DNA of 36,814 bases from Nitrosovibrio sp. Nv4 (GTDB lineage: Bacteria > Pseudomonadota > Alphaproteobacteria > Acetobacterales > Acetobacteraceae), in NCBI GenBank assembly GCA_943330455.2, contig CALQHT020000024.1:1-36814 (forward strand), written 5' to 3'. Position 1 is the stretch's first letter; every line of letters begins with the position of its first letter. A model generated the notes under the pieces. That model saw nothing but the letters and a program-made list of their open reading frames with translations. It ran no database searches and had not been told where the DNA came from. Both the position numbers and the translations under genes were made by a program. Shown piece by piece: positions 1-8,530 of the stretch.

Positions 1-62
1 CGCTGAGATTCGGTAAGACCAGCGATCCCGTCAAGCCACGCTTCGAATGCAGTCGCTTCCAT
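1..62 (-). CDS. IS1595-like transposase, N-terminal fragment (runs off left edge)
   Basis: The reverse strand opens at an ATG (60-62) and reads about 20 residues, MEATAFEAWLDGIAGLTESQ, before the window ends. The pattern F-x-A-W-L-x-G-I-x-x-L-T-x-x-Q-R resembles the start of IS1595-family DDE transposases, as I remember them. A G-rich Shine-Dalgarno-like tract (complement of 65-72) lies just upstream. Catalytic residues and the zinc-ribbon would lie outside the window, so intactness cannot be judged. Any terminal inverted repeat of the element should lie within 63-300, but I could not recognise it. The family call rests on few residues and is moderate at best. Confidence 0.5.
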   Translation of the reverse strand, partial: MEATAFEAWLDGIAGLTESQ

Positions 63-1006
63 GCTGCCCCCCCGCCGGTGGCATCCTAGCCGATTTCAAC
101 AAATACCGCTATAAGAGCCTAAAGTAAACTCTCAAAACGACCTGAATCGGCGCGTCCTGTCAGTCGGATGGCGGGCGATCCTGATGTCGGATCTTAAAAA
201 CCGCGAGGACCGTGACAGGCCTCCGCTCAGGCGGTCTCAAAACAAGGACGCGCGCGTTAACCCACCGCACATTATTTCTACAAACAATGTCTGATCAACG
301 CATTACGGATCTGTCTTCACCCGGGAATCCGGCCCGGGCGCGAATTTTCTTGCCACGGGGCGGCCTGTCAGCCTAGAACATAACGTGAATATTTAGACCC
401 AGTCATGACCCTCACCCGCGCAGAAACCAACCGCACGCGTCCGAATCCAGCCTACGACGCAGTCTGCGCGCCTGTGTTGTGGTGCCGTTATCGGCAACGT
501 GCCACCCGATCGCCGGCGTCTCCACTAAGTCTCTTGGCTCTTTTACCAACGGTCCGAGCCATTGACCCATAGGCCTCCCATTACCTTCATTGCCGGACTT
601 GATCAGGCTACCCGCCCCCTCCCGTTGAAGCGCGAGTTGCCTGATCAAGTCCGGCAACGGCGCGGTTGGCCGAGCATCGGTCAAAGGTTGTGGCGGTTGG
701 TCTTATGGCACCATGTATCGACGGGCCTGATGGTATTCGCCAGTCCCTGCACTGCGCGGTGGCGGGTTACCTGATGCGGCGGCATCGTGACCCGCGTTCC
801 TCCGTGGTGGAGACCCGAGGACGCAAGGCGACGCGCAAACGCGATCGCACCGCTGGGCGTGTCCGTGCGCCCAGTTGGAGCGATTACTCTTGCGTGTCGC
901 CTAACCTTGAGTCCGACCGGTGTGACCCGGCACGGGCAAAACCGTAGCGGGTCAACGCATCCGTGCGGGCGGTTGCCCTGGAACGGCAGGCGGCTGAAAC
1001 TGGGGC
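63..1006. other. Gene-poor region upstream of dap
   Basis: No frame in this stretch has convincing protein similarity. Its left part should contain the outer end of the IS1595-like element. The only clear structure is the palindrome at 590-657. A short plus-strand stretch around 690-740 weakly recalls IS630-type transposase segments, but it is too degenerate to call. The promoter of dap presumably lies in the right part, though no convincing -35/-10 pair was seen. Confidence 0.5.
590..657. repeat. Palindromic intergenic element, copy 1
   Basis: Arms 590-608 and 639-657 are perfect 19-bp inverted repeats starting TTGCCGGACTTGATCAGG, separated by 30 nt. The loop (CGCCCCCTCCCGTTGAAGCG core) reappears, reverse-complemented and with few changes, in the loop of the element at 22304-22380. 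The two are therefore members of one dispersed palindromic (REP/BIME-like) family in opposite orientation. Transcribed from either strand it would form a strong hairpin. Confidence 0.85.
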
Positions 1007-2572
1007 ATGACACAAGCCCTCTCCACCGATCTGGACCCCATCCTGGACTCCCTGCCCACCCGATATCCTGGCCCGGGAGGTGCGGTGGCGGTGGTGCGGG
1101 ATGGGCAGGTGTTGGTTCGCCATGCCTGGGGCTGGGCCAATGCCGAACGGCGCATTCCCTTCACCCCGTCCACGCTGTTTCGCATGTGTTCGATCACCAA
1201 GCAGTTCACCTGCGCCCTGGTGCTTGATGCATTTCCCGATCCGTCGGACCTGGATGGCGATGTGCGCGCCCGCCTGCCGCTGTTGGGACAAACCGCACCC
1301 GGCGCCCTGCATCTCTGCCACAACCAGTCGGGCCTCAGAGATTACTGGGCCGTCGCCATGCTGCTCGGCGCCCCCGTCGAATCGCCCTTCGGCGACACCG
1401 AGGCCACTCGGCTTATCGCCGCCACCCGCAGCCTGCATTTCCAACCCGGGACGCGGTTTTCCTACGTCAACCAAAACTTCCGTTTGTTGTCCGACATAGT
1501 GCAGGACCGGACGGGTCGGAGCTTCGCCGAACTGCTGCGCACCCGCATCTTCGATCCGGTGGGGATGGAGACGGCATTGCTCGCCGCCGACACCAACGCC
1601 ATGCCGGATGGCACCCAGGGCTATGAAGGCACCCAGGCCGGCGGTTTCCGCGCCGCCGAGAACCGCATCGTCTGGACGGGGGATGCCGGCCTCGGCGCGT
1701 CCCTGGATGACATGATCGCGTGGGAGCGGCATATCGACGCGACGCGCGACCAGGCGGACTCGCTCTACAACCGCCTGTCGGCTCCGGTTGGCTTCGCGGA
1801 CGGTGCCGCGGCTCCTTATGGTTTTGGCTTGGCGCGCTCCACCGAGTTCGGCCGAGCGGTGACGGGTCATGGAGGGGCGTTGCGGGGGTGGCGGAGTCAT
1901 CGGCTGCATGTGGCGTCGGAGCGGATTTCGGTCGTTGTCCTGTTCAATCACCTGTCCGATGCGCGCGGCGCGGCGATGGATGTTCTTGGGGCGTTGCTGA
2001 GGCAGACGCCGTGTCCAACCCGGGAAGTGCCGCTGAGGCCTAGCTGGCTGGGTGCCTATATCGAACCGGAGACCGGATTATCGGTGCGGATCGAGGCGGT
2101 GTCGGACTCCCGGGTCCGTTTGCGTTACGGACATTCCGGCGAAATGCTCGACCTGGCGGAAGACGGATCGGCGAGCAACGGGTCGGGGACCCGCCTGCGA
2201 GCCGGGGATGGCGGGTTGTGGATGGACCGCCCGCAGGAGAACCAGAGTTCTCGGCTGCGGCCAAACGGCGGCGTGCCGACGGCCGATGTCGGGGGGCGCT
2301 ATCGCTGTGCCGAACTGGAGGCCGAATTGACCGTGGTCGAGACCGGGGGAACGCTCTATGGCGCATTTTCCGGCTTTCTGGGGCAGGGGCGCATGGAGTT
2401 GCTGGACCCGATCGGGCGCGATCTGTGGGCGCTGCCCTGTCCGCGCGGATTGGACCACACGCCGCCGGGCGACTGGACGTTGGCGTTCCGGCGCGATGCA
2501 AGCGGGCGGGCGGTTGGGGTGACACTCGGTTGCTGGCTGGCCCGCCGCCTGGATTATGGTCGAGTCGATTGA
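1007..2572 (+). CDS. dap: D-aminopeptidase (serine peptidase S12, penicillin-recognising family)
   Basis: Predicted to release N-terminal D-amino acids from peptides and amides (EC 3.4.11.19). The 521 residues match the length of Ochrobactrum anthropi DAP. The N-terminal beta-lactamase-like domain (about 1-330) shows the S-x-x-K motif SITK with Ser62 and Lys65, the Y-x-N motif YVN with Tyr153, and an H-G-G motif (288-290) in place of KTG. The remaining ~190 residues correspond to the two C-terminal beta-barrel domains of DAP and end in the family-typical GCWLAR segment. The start at 1007 places Ser62, Lys65 and Tyr153 where I recall them in DAP, which supports it. A weak G-rich SD precedes it. 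An MmgE/PrpD gene follows 58 bp later in the same direction, so co-transcription is possible. A generic class C beta-lactamase is less likely given the full-length DAP-like architecture. Confidence 0.88.
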   Translation: MTQALSTDLDPILDSLPTRYPGPGGAVAVVRDGQVLVRHAWGWANAERRIPFTPSTLFRMCSITKQFTCALVLDAFPDPSDLDGDVRARLPLLGQTAPGALHLCHNQSGLRDYWAVAMLLGAPVESPFGDTEATRLIAATRSLHFQPGTRFSYVNQNFRLLSDIVQDRTGRSFAELLRTRIFDPVGMETALLAADTNAMPDGTQGYEGTQAGGFRAAENRIVWTGDAGLGASLDDMIAWERHIDATRDQADSLYNRLSAPVGFADGAAAPYGFGLARSTEFGRAVTGHGGALRGWRSHRLHVASERISVVVLFNHLSDARGAAMDVLGALLRQTPCPTREVPLRPSWLGAYIEPETGLSVRIEAVSDSRVRLRYGHSGEMLDLAEDGSASNGSGTRLRAGDGGLWMDRPQENQSSRLRPNGGVPTADVGGRYRCAELEAELTVVETGGTLYGAFSGFLGQGRMELLDPIGRDLWALPCPRGLDHTPPGDWTLAFRRDASGRAVGVTLGCWLARRLDYGRVD

Positions 2573-2630
2573 GGGCGAGGGCGCACGCGCGGGACGCCAA
2601 TGCGTGACGCCAATTCGGGGGAGAACACAC

Positions 2631-3986
2631 ATGGCCACACCGACCGGTAAGGAGTTCGTCGGCGAGCGTCTGGGCGGCTTCGTCGCAGGCTCATGTTGGG
2701 ACGATCTGCCGCGGGCGCTCCGTCACGAGGCCAAGCGTTCCCTGCTCAATTTCATCGGCTGTGCCCTTGGCGTTGCCCGGACACCGCCGATCGAGATGGC
2801 CATGCGGGTCCTGTTGCCGCTGTCCGGCGCTGATCGGGTCACCGTGCTGGGGCGCCCCGAACGGCTGGACCCGCTGGGGGCGGCGTTCGTCAATGCGGTG
2901 GGCGGGAACCTGCTCGACTACGACGACACCCATCTGCGCACGGTTATCCATCCGACGGCCCCGGTCGCCCCCGCGGTATTGGCCCTGGCGGAGCAGCGGG
3001 GCCTGTCCGGTGTCGATGTGCTGCATGCGTTCCTGCTCGGTGCCGAGGTCGAGTGCCGCATCGGCAACGCCGTTTCCCCCGGTCATTACGCGCGGGGCTG
3101 GCATATCACCTCCACCTGCGGGGTGTTCGGCGCCGCGGCGGCGAGTGCTCGCCTTTTGGGCCTGGACGCGACGCAGACCTGGCACGCGCTGGGCATCGCT
3201 GCGAGCCAGTCCGCCGGGATCGTCGAAAACCTGCCCAGTTCGGCGAAGAACGTCAGTGTGGGGAACGCCGCGCGCAACGGGCTGTTCGCCGCGTTGCTGG
3301 CCGAACAGGGGTACGAGGCCGCGCCGGCCGCCATCGAAGGTGCCCTGGGCTGGGCTCGGGCGATGGGCGATGTGCCGACGGTGGCCGACATCACCGACGG
3401 GTTGGGGGAGCAGTGGGAGATGCTGCTGAACACCTACAAGCCCTATCCGTGCGGGATCGTGATGCACGCGGTGATCGATGCCTGCCTGGCGTTACGGCGC
3501 GACCACGCGGTGAACCCGGCGGAGATTGAGGCGGTCACCGTCTCCGGTGACCAATTGCTGCTGGATCGTGGCGACCGGGTGGTGACCAACGACCGCGACG
3601 CCAGGGTCAGCATCCATCACTGCGCCGCCGTGTCGTTCCTGTTCGGCGCCGCGGGATTACGGGAGTTTTCGGACGCGTTGGTCCATGAACCGGCGGTTGT
3701 CGCTCTGCGTGGCCGCACGAAGGCGGTTCTGGACCCCGCCAGCCCCCGAGGTTCGGCCACCGCGACTCTGCGGATGATGGACGGACGCGTGCTAACCGCG
3801 ACCGTGCTGCATGCTCAGGGCAGTGCGGAATATCCGCTGCCCGATACGGCGATCGAGGCGAAGGTGCGGGACCTAGGCCGTTTCGGTGGGTTTGCCGGAT
3901 CGATGGACGAGGTGATCGCGGCGGTGTGGGGGCTGGATGGTGCGGCGACGGTCGCGCCGTTGATGCGCGCGGCCGGGCGAGGGTAG
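2631..3986 (+). CDS. MmgE/PrpD family protein
   Basis: A 451-residue member of the 2-methylcitrate dehydratase / cis-aconitate decarboxylase / iminodisuccinate epimerase superfamily. Visible family marks are the N-terminal segment L-x-D-x-x-G-C-A-like (FIGCALG), the YDDTH substrate-site motif about 100 residues in, the GWHITSTCGVFGAAAA motif, and KPYPCG later in the chain. The substrate cannot be deduced, since this family is abundant in catabolic regions. The ATG at 2631 is preferred because a GGGGGAGA ribosome site (about 2616-2623) lies 7-8 nt upstream. An ATG at 2556 in the same frame would overlap the end of dap without an SD. It converges on the CoA-transferase gene, with a long hairpin element in the 256-bp gap. 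Confidence 0.88.
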   Translation: MATPTGKEFVGERLGGFVAGSCWDDLPRALRHEAKRSLLNFIGCALGVARTPPIEMAMRVLLPLSGADRVTVLGRPERLDPLGAAFVNAVGGNLLDYDDTHLRTVIHPTAPVAPAVLALAEQRGLSGVDVLHAFLLGAEVECRIGNAVSPGHYARGWHITSTCGVFGAAAASARLLGLDATQTWHALGIAASQSAGIVENLPSSAKNVSVGNAARNGLFAALLAEQGYEAAPAAIEGALGWARAMGDVPTVADITDGLGEQWEMLLNTYKPYPCGIVMHAVIDACLALRRDHAVNPAEIEAVTVSGDQLLLDRGDRVVTNDRDARVSIHHCAAVSFLFGAAGLREFSDALVHEPAVVALRGRTKAVLDPASPRGSATATLRMMDGRVLTATVLHAQGSAEYPLPDTAIEAKVRDLGRFGGFAGSMDEVIAAVWGLDGAATVAPLMRAAGRG

Positions 3987-4043
3987 GGCGGCGGGCGACG
4001 GCATGCCTAACCGACGGGATCGTCTGCCGTTGGGAGAAAATAA

Positions 4044-4159
4044 GAAAATCCTCCCCCTCCCCTTGCGGGAGGGGGTTGGGGGGAGGGGTAGAACAGCACG
4101 GACATTGCTTGAATTCCCTCCCCCCAGCCCCCTCCCGCAAGGGGAGGGGGAGAATTTTC
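4044..4159. repeat. Long CT/GA-rich palindrome between convergent genes
   Basis: Left arm 4044-4087 and right arm 4116-4159 are inverted repeats of 44 nt with 2 mismatches, flanking a 28-nt spacer. The arms are rich in CCCTCCCC/GGGGAGGG and end in GAAAAT/ATTTTC. It lies between the stop codons of the convergent MmgE/PrpD and CoA-transferase genes. It can form a very stable stem on either transcript and probably works as a bidirectional terminator. I recall such CT-rich palindromes as multicopy intergenic elements in alphaproteobacterial genomes. Confidence 0.85.
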
Positions 4160-4242
4160 TCTTTTTCCGATTTTTTCCCCTGCGGATATTCCCCCTGAAA
4201 CATGTGACGGCCACAACCCTTCGGGCCGCCACCTCATCCAAA

Positions 4243-5466
4243 TTAAGCCACCTTAGCTGCCTTGCGGCTCACCATCGCTTCGATCGCCGTGTCGTCGTAC
4301 CCCAGTTCCCGCAGCACCTCCCCGGTATGCTCCCCAAGTCGCGGCACGTGGCGGCGGATATTGGCCGGCGTGCTGTCGAAACGGATCGGGGGACGAGCGG
4401 TCCGGATGGCGCCCTCCGACGGGTGTTCGGTGACCGGGAACATGCCGACTGCCTTCAGGTGGGGCTGTTCGGCGACCTCGGTCATTTTGGTGAAGCTGGT
4501 ATGCGGCACGTCGATACGCAGCAGCAGTTCCTCCCATTCCGCCGTGGTGCGGGTCAGGGCGATCTCGCGCATCCTGGCATAGACGACGTCGATGTTCTGG
4601 TTGCGCTTGACCGGGTCATTGATACCGAGCTGCTCGATCAGTTCGGGGCGGTCGACGGCTTCGAAGAAGGCACACCAGTTGGCGGCGGAGTAGGGCAGCA
4701 TGGTCAGCCAGCCGTCCTTGGTCTTCGCGGGTTTGCGTTCGCGCATCCGTTTGTAGCCGGGTTCGCCGATGCTGGGCTCGAAGCTCATGCCGCCCATCAT
4801 TTCGACGCTGTTGAACGCGGTCAGGGTTTCCAGCATGGGCACTTCCAGCAACTGGCCGACCCCGCTGCGTTCTCGCTGATACAGGGCGGCGCAGACGGCC
4901 GAGACCATCGCCATGCCGGTCAGTTTGTCGGCGGCGAGGCTGGGGACGAATTGCGGTTCGGCGTCCGATCCCATGGCGGAGGCAAACCCGCTGGCCGCCT
5001 GGATGATTTCGTCGAATGCAGGCCGAGCGCGCCAGGGGCCGTTCTGGCCGAAACCGGTGGCGACGGCGTAGATCAGGCGCGGGTTCAACGCCTTGCAGGT
5101 GTCGTAGCCGAAGCCCAGACGCGCCATGCCCGCGGGGCGAATGTTGCTGACCAGCACATCGACCGTGGGGATCAGCCGGCGCAGCACGTCCTTGGCGTCC
5201 TCGGTCTTCAGGTCCAGCGCGATGGAACGCTTGTTGCGGTTGATCTGCAAAAACACCGAGGCCATGCCGCGATGGCGGAACAGGCCGGAATTGCGGGCGG
5301 TGTCGCCGTTGAGACCCTCCACCTTGATGACGTCGGCGCCCCAGTCGCCCAGGGTTTGGGTGGCGAACGGACCCAGGACCACGGCGGTCAGGTCGAGGAC
5401 GCGAACGCCTTTCAGCGGGCCGGTAGCATCGGTCCCGATAGCATCAGTCCCTGCGGTATCAGTCAT
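4243..5466 (-). CDS. CaiB/BaiF (family III) CoA-transferase
   Basis: A 407-residue protein predicted to move CoA between carboxylic acids through an aspartyl-CoA thioester. The N-terminus carries the family hallmark VRVLDLTAVVLGPFATQTLG followed by DWGADVIKVE, then NRNKRSIALDLK (about 77-87). The candidate catalytic aspartate is Asp180 in SLAADKLTGM. The C-terminal E-H-x-G-E-V-L-REL-G segment is typical. The ATG at 5466 fits the family N-terminus. The frame stays open upstream to 5565, but that extension has no family similarity. No strong SD is visible. The upstream minus-strand gene ends 179 bp away. The substrate is unknown. Confidence 0.9.
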   Translation of the reverse strand: MTDTAGTDAIGTDATGPLKGVRVLDLTAVVLGPFATQTLGDWGADVIKVEGLNGDTARNSGLFRHRGMASVFLQINRNKRSIALDLKTEDAKDVLRRLIPTVDVLVSNIRPAGMARLGFGYDTCKALNPRLIYAVATGFGQNGPWRARPAFDEIIQAASGFASAMGSDAEPQFVPSLAADKLTGMAMVSAVCAALYQRERSGVGQLLEVPMLETLTAFNSVEMMGGMSFEPSIGEPGYKRMRERKPAKTKDGWLTMLPYSAANWCAFFEAVDRPELIEQLGINDPVKRNQNIDVVYARMREIALTRTTAEWEELLLRIDVPHTSFTKMTEVAEQPHLKAVGMFPVTEHPSEGAIRTARPPIRFDSTPANIRRHVPRLGEHTGEVLRELGYDDTAIEAMVSRKAAKVA

Positions 5467-5598
5467 GGCGGTCAGATTCCGAACGGTTTCAAGTGACGAT
5501 AGGCTGGACACGCGGCCCTGGCGACCATCGGACGAATGCCCAGCGACACGCCTCCGCGCGTGCATGCCCGCGGCAGGCGGTATCCAGCACCGGCCGTT

Positions 5599-5617
5599 GG
5601 GAGGGCAGTCCCCTCCC
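5599..5617 (-). terminator. Hairpin downstream of the DUF4286-like gene
   Basis: A 7-bp GGGAGGG/CCCTCCC stem with a 5-nt loop lies 29 nt past the stop of the gene ending at 5646. There is no U-tract, so factor-independent termination is uncertain. Confidence 0.35.
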
Positions 5618-5645
5618 GGGTCGTCTCAGGACAGTGGGCCGGTGG

Positions 5646-6287
5646 TCAGGACCTGAGTTCTCCACGCACATAGCGCCGCGTCAGAATCCGTAGATGGTTG
5701 CGGAAATGCGGGCGCATCTTGGCCGACCACGGCGTTCCCGCGCCCGTCTTCCAAGCGTCCGAGAACGTCACTTCGGGCGATTCAAGGTGGTACAGCGCGA
5801 TATAGCGATGGGTGCCCGTCATGTCGCGAAAGCGGCGGGCGCAGATCGTGCCAGGAACCGCGGACAGCGCCGGGATGTGCTCGTTGTCGTACCAGTCGTT
5901 GAACTCGGCCTCGTGCTCGGGGTCGACATTCATCGCGTTGACCAGCAGGCCGCCGGCCGCGGCCGGTGCGACCGCGTTGCCGGGATTGGTCTGTTCGCCG
6001 TCGAAGCGGATCAGCCGTTGGCACATCGGCCCGACCCGCTTGGACCAGGGCGACAGATTGTCGTAGGCGATCGCCAGATAGGGGGGCGACTTCAACACGT
6101 CCAAGCTGTCCAACTCATAGCTGGCGACGGCGTGCTTGGGGTTGGCGACGCTGATCCAGCGCTCGCAGGTGCCGAAACCGGGGACGCGCTCGCGTTCCGG
6201 GATGTGCTCCAGGTCGTACCAGTCGTGAAATTCGTCCGCATGCGCGTTGGTGTAGTCGAACGCCACCAGCAGGATGCCCTTGGCCAT
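5646..6287 (-). CDS. Two-repeat dimeric alpha-beta barrel protein (DUF4286/EthD-like)
   Basis: 213 residues made of two homologous halves. Each holds the signature (F)-x-D-W-Y-D-x-E-H-I-P-x-x-x-x-V-P-G: residues 20-37 (DWYDLEHIPERERVPG) and 129-146 (DWYDNEHIPALSAVPG). This is typical of ferredoxin-like dimeric alpha-beta barrel proteins of the EthD/DUF4286 type, here duplicated in one chain. No catalytic function can be assigned. The ATG at 6287 has a GGGAG SD 7 nt upstream. It is divergent from the DUF1489 gene (137-bp gap) and upstream of the CoA-transferase gene on the same strand. An accessory role in the same catabolism is possible but unproven. Confidence 0.75.
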   Translation of the reverse strand: MAKGILLVAFDYTNAHADEFHDWYDLEHIPERERVPGFGTCERWISVANPKHAVASYELDSLDVLKSPPYLAIAYDNLSPWSKRVGPMCQRLIRFDGEQTNPGNAVAPAAAGGLLVNAMNVDPEHEAEFNDWYDNEHIPALSAVPGTICARRFRDMTGTHRYIALYHLESPEVTFSDAWKTGAGTPWSAKMRPHFRNHLRILTRRYVRGELRS

Positions 6288-6423
6288 TGTATCGCTCCCA
6301 TCGTTTGATGCCGAGCATATTCGCGCGGACGGGCTTGTTGCGCCAGACTCTCCCTTTCATCAGGCCCCCTCTCCCCGACACCTGCCTACCCTGGCATGAT
6401 GCTGCCATGTCCGAGTCGCCCCC

Positions 6424-6846
6424 ATGCTGCATTTGACCAAACTCGCCGTCGGCGTCCGCGACAGCGAGCATCTGCGCGCGTTGCAGGCCGAACGGATGCG
6501 GACCAGCCCGCCCCTGCGGCATCGCACCCGGAACTTCCCGCGCCGGCGTGATGAGGTGCTGGACGGGGGCTCCATGTATTGGGTGGTCGGCGGCACCATG
6601 CTGGTGCGCCAGCGCATCCTGGACCTGATCGAGGACCAGCGCGACGACGGCACCCCATGCAGCGCCATCGTGCTGGACCCGGAGCTGGTGCCTCTGATAG
6701 GCCGCCCCACCAAGGCGTTCCAGGGCTGGCGCTATCTGCAAGCCGACGACGCGCCGCTCGACATGGCGGATATCGGCGCCGTCCTGGGGATCGAGGCGCT
6801 GCCGGCCGGTCTGCGCCGGGAATTGCGGGCGCTCTGCCTGCTGTAG
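6424..6846 (+). CDS. DUF1489 family protein
   Basis: 140 residues matching the alphaproteobacterial DUF1489 family in length and N-terminus (MLHLTKLAVGVRD). It also has the conserved HRTRNFPRRRDEVLDGGSMYW segment (about 39-59) and the central L-V-R-Q-R-I-L-D-L stretch. These proteins are conserved in alphaproteobacteria and have no established role. The start fits the family exactly. No neighbour on the same strand is close enough for an operon. Confidence 0.85.
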   Translation: MLHLTKLAVGVRDSEHLRALQAERMRTSPPLRHRTRNFPRRRDEVLDGGSMYWVVGGTMLVRQRILDLIEDQRDDGTPCSAIVLDPELVPLIGRPTKAFQGWRYLQADDAPLDMADIGAVLGIEALPAGLRRELRALCLL

Positions 6847-7261
6847 AGCGTGGCGGAGAGACGTTGTCCGGCGACACGGCGGACGGATGGGCCGCGGCGG
6901 TGCGTTCCTGCTTGGTGGCGGACGACGTCTGCTCCCAACAGCGAACGCCGTAACGGGCTTCATCCAATTCGATCGGGCGCAGATCCATCGGCCAGCGCGG
7001 TTCATAAGCCTATGGTCCGCGGGACGCATGAGCAATCGGATGCGGGACCTTGCCGCATGGACCGTTTTCGAGATAAATTTGACATATGATAATTACTATT
7101 GAGGCCCGACGCATCCCGCGCTATCCTCCCGTCGCTGTCCACAAGGAACACTCGGGCGCGTTCGGCTTTGTCCGGACGCGCCTTCTCTTTGTCACCACTG
7201 TGCGTCCCATCCCCCGAGGCGTTGCACGCGCGCACGGAAACAGTGCAATACCCCGTCTCAC
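6847..7261. other. Intergenic region upstream of hpnE
   Basis: No supported gene. An AT-rich patch at about 7071-7100 contains TTGACA (7079-7084) immediately followed by TATGAT (7085-7090). They cannot serve together as a -35/-10 pair, but the patch stands out from the GC-rich surroundings. It is the best candidate promoter area for hpnE-shc, with a leader of about 160 nt. Confidence 0.35.
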
Positions 7262-8527
7262 ATGAAGCATGTTCACGTCATCGGTGCCGGATTGGCCGGC
7301 TTGTCGTCGGCGCTCCGATTGAGCGGCGCGGGGACCAAGGTCAGCCTCCATGAGGCGGGGCCGGCGGCCGGCGGGCGCTGTCGGTCGTATTTCGACAAGG
7401 AATTCGACCGGCGCATCGACAACGGCAACCACCTGCTGTTGTCGGGCAACCGCTCCACCTTCGCCTATATCGACGAGATCGGCACCCGGGACCAATTTCC
7501 GATCCCGCGCCGGCCTCGGTTCCCGTTCATCGACCTGAAAACCGGCGAGCGCTGGGTGGTGCGGCCGAATCGCGGACGCATCCCATGGTGGATACTGGCC
7601 AGCTGGCGGAGCGTCCCAGACACGCGGCTGAGCGACTATCTCGGCATGGCCCGGATCACCCGTATCCGCGACGATACCGTGGTGGGGGAATCCATGCGGC
7701 GGGGGCGGCTCTATTGGCGCCTGGTGGAACCGCTGGCCGTCGCAGCGCTGAACACGCGACCGCAAGCCGGCTTGGCGCGCCTGCTGGGCGCGGTGATGCG
7801 GGAGACTCTGTTGCGGGGCGGCAAGCACTGCATCCCGACCTTCCCGCGCGGCGGGCTGTCGGAGGCGCTGGTCGACCCGGCCGTCGCTTTGCTGCGGAAA
7901 CGGGGTGGCGAGGTCGCGTTCAACCACCGGTTGACCCGTCTGGAAACGCAGGACAACCGGATTGTTGCGCTGTGGTTCGGCACCGAGGCGATCCGCTTGA
8001 GCCCCGAGGAGTCCGTCGTCCTGGCGGTGCCACCCTGGATCGCCGGCGATCTGCTGCCGGCCCTGATCGTTCCGAATTCGTTCGAAGCGATCGTGAACGT
8101 GCATTTCCTGATGCAGGAGGATGTCGCCAAGGGCGTCGTCGCCGATACCGGCTTCATCGGCATCCTGGAAGGCACCGCGGAATGGCTGTTCATCAAGCCC
8201 GGCCATGTTTCGGTGACGATCAGCGCGGCCAACGCCCTGGTGGACGACCCGGCGCGCGCCATCGCCGCCGCAGTCTGGCCGAATGTATGTGCGGCGCTGG
8301 AGATGGACAATCCGTCCGGGACAGAATTGCCACCGTTTCGCGTGGTGAAGGAAAAGCGCGCCACCTTCGCCGCCACCGCCGAACAGGAGTTGCGGCGCCC
8401 GAAATCGCGCTCGGCCTTCGCCAACCTGGCCTTGGCGGGAGACTGGACCGCGACCGGCCTGCCCGCCACCATCGAGGGCGCCATCCGCTCCGGCCGGGTC
8501 GCCGCCGACATCATACTCAAGAGCTGA
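7262..8527 (+). CDS. hpnE: Hydroxysqualene dehydroxylase, FAD-dependent (HpnE)
   Basis: Reduces hydroxysqualene to squalene, the last step of the HpnC-HpnD-HpnE squalene route in hopanoid-making bacteria. The 421 residues begin with a Rossmann FAD-binding motif G8-x-G10-x-x-G13 (VIGAGLAGL), followed by the GGRCRSY segment of the amine-oxidase/phytoene-desaturase fold. The chain ends with the second flavin-contact motif LAGDWTATGLPATIEGA and GRVAADII. The next gene, shc, starts 3 nt after its stop, so the two are almost certainly co-translated and supply and use squalene. hpnC and hpnD are not in the window. Confidence 0.92.
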   Translation: MKHVHVIGAGLAGLSSALRLSGAGTKVSLHEAGPAAGGRCRSYFDKEFDRRIDNGNHLLLSGNRSTFAYIDEIGTRDQFPIPRRPRFPFIDLKTGERWVVRPNRGRIPWWILASWRSVPDTRLSDYLGMARITRIRDDTVVGESMRRGRLYWRLVEPLAVAALNTRPQAGLARLLGAVMRETLLRGGKHCIPTFPRGGLSEALVDPAVALLRKRGGEVAFNHRLTRLETQDNRIVALWFGTEAIRLSPEESVVLAVPPWIAGDLLPALIVPNSFEAIVNVHFLMQEDVAKGVVADTGFIGILEGTAEWLFIKPGHVSVTISAANALVDDPARAIAAAVWPNVCAALEMDNPSGTELPPFRVVKEKRATFAATAEQELRRPKSRSAFANLALAGDWTATGLPATIEGAIRSGRVAADIILKS

Positions 8528-8530
8528 CCG

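Noticed and set aside
666-947. Plus-strand frame with a weak IS630-like stretch (MAPCIDGPDG)
   Set aside because: Similarity is confined to about 10 residues, without catalytic residues or continuity.
884-1951. Minus-strand open frame opposite dap
   Set aside because: Antisense shadow; the dap catalytic residues fall at their expected positions on the plus strand.
4003-5496. Long open frame on the plus strand opposite the CoA-transferase gene
   Set aside because: High-G+C antisense shadow. The minus-strand frame has clear CoA-transferase motifs throughout, and the plus frame has none.
7079-7090. TTGACA plus TATGAT as a sigma-70 promoter
   Set aside because: The two boxes are adjacent with no spacer, so they cannot act as a pair; only a vague promoter area is noted.
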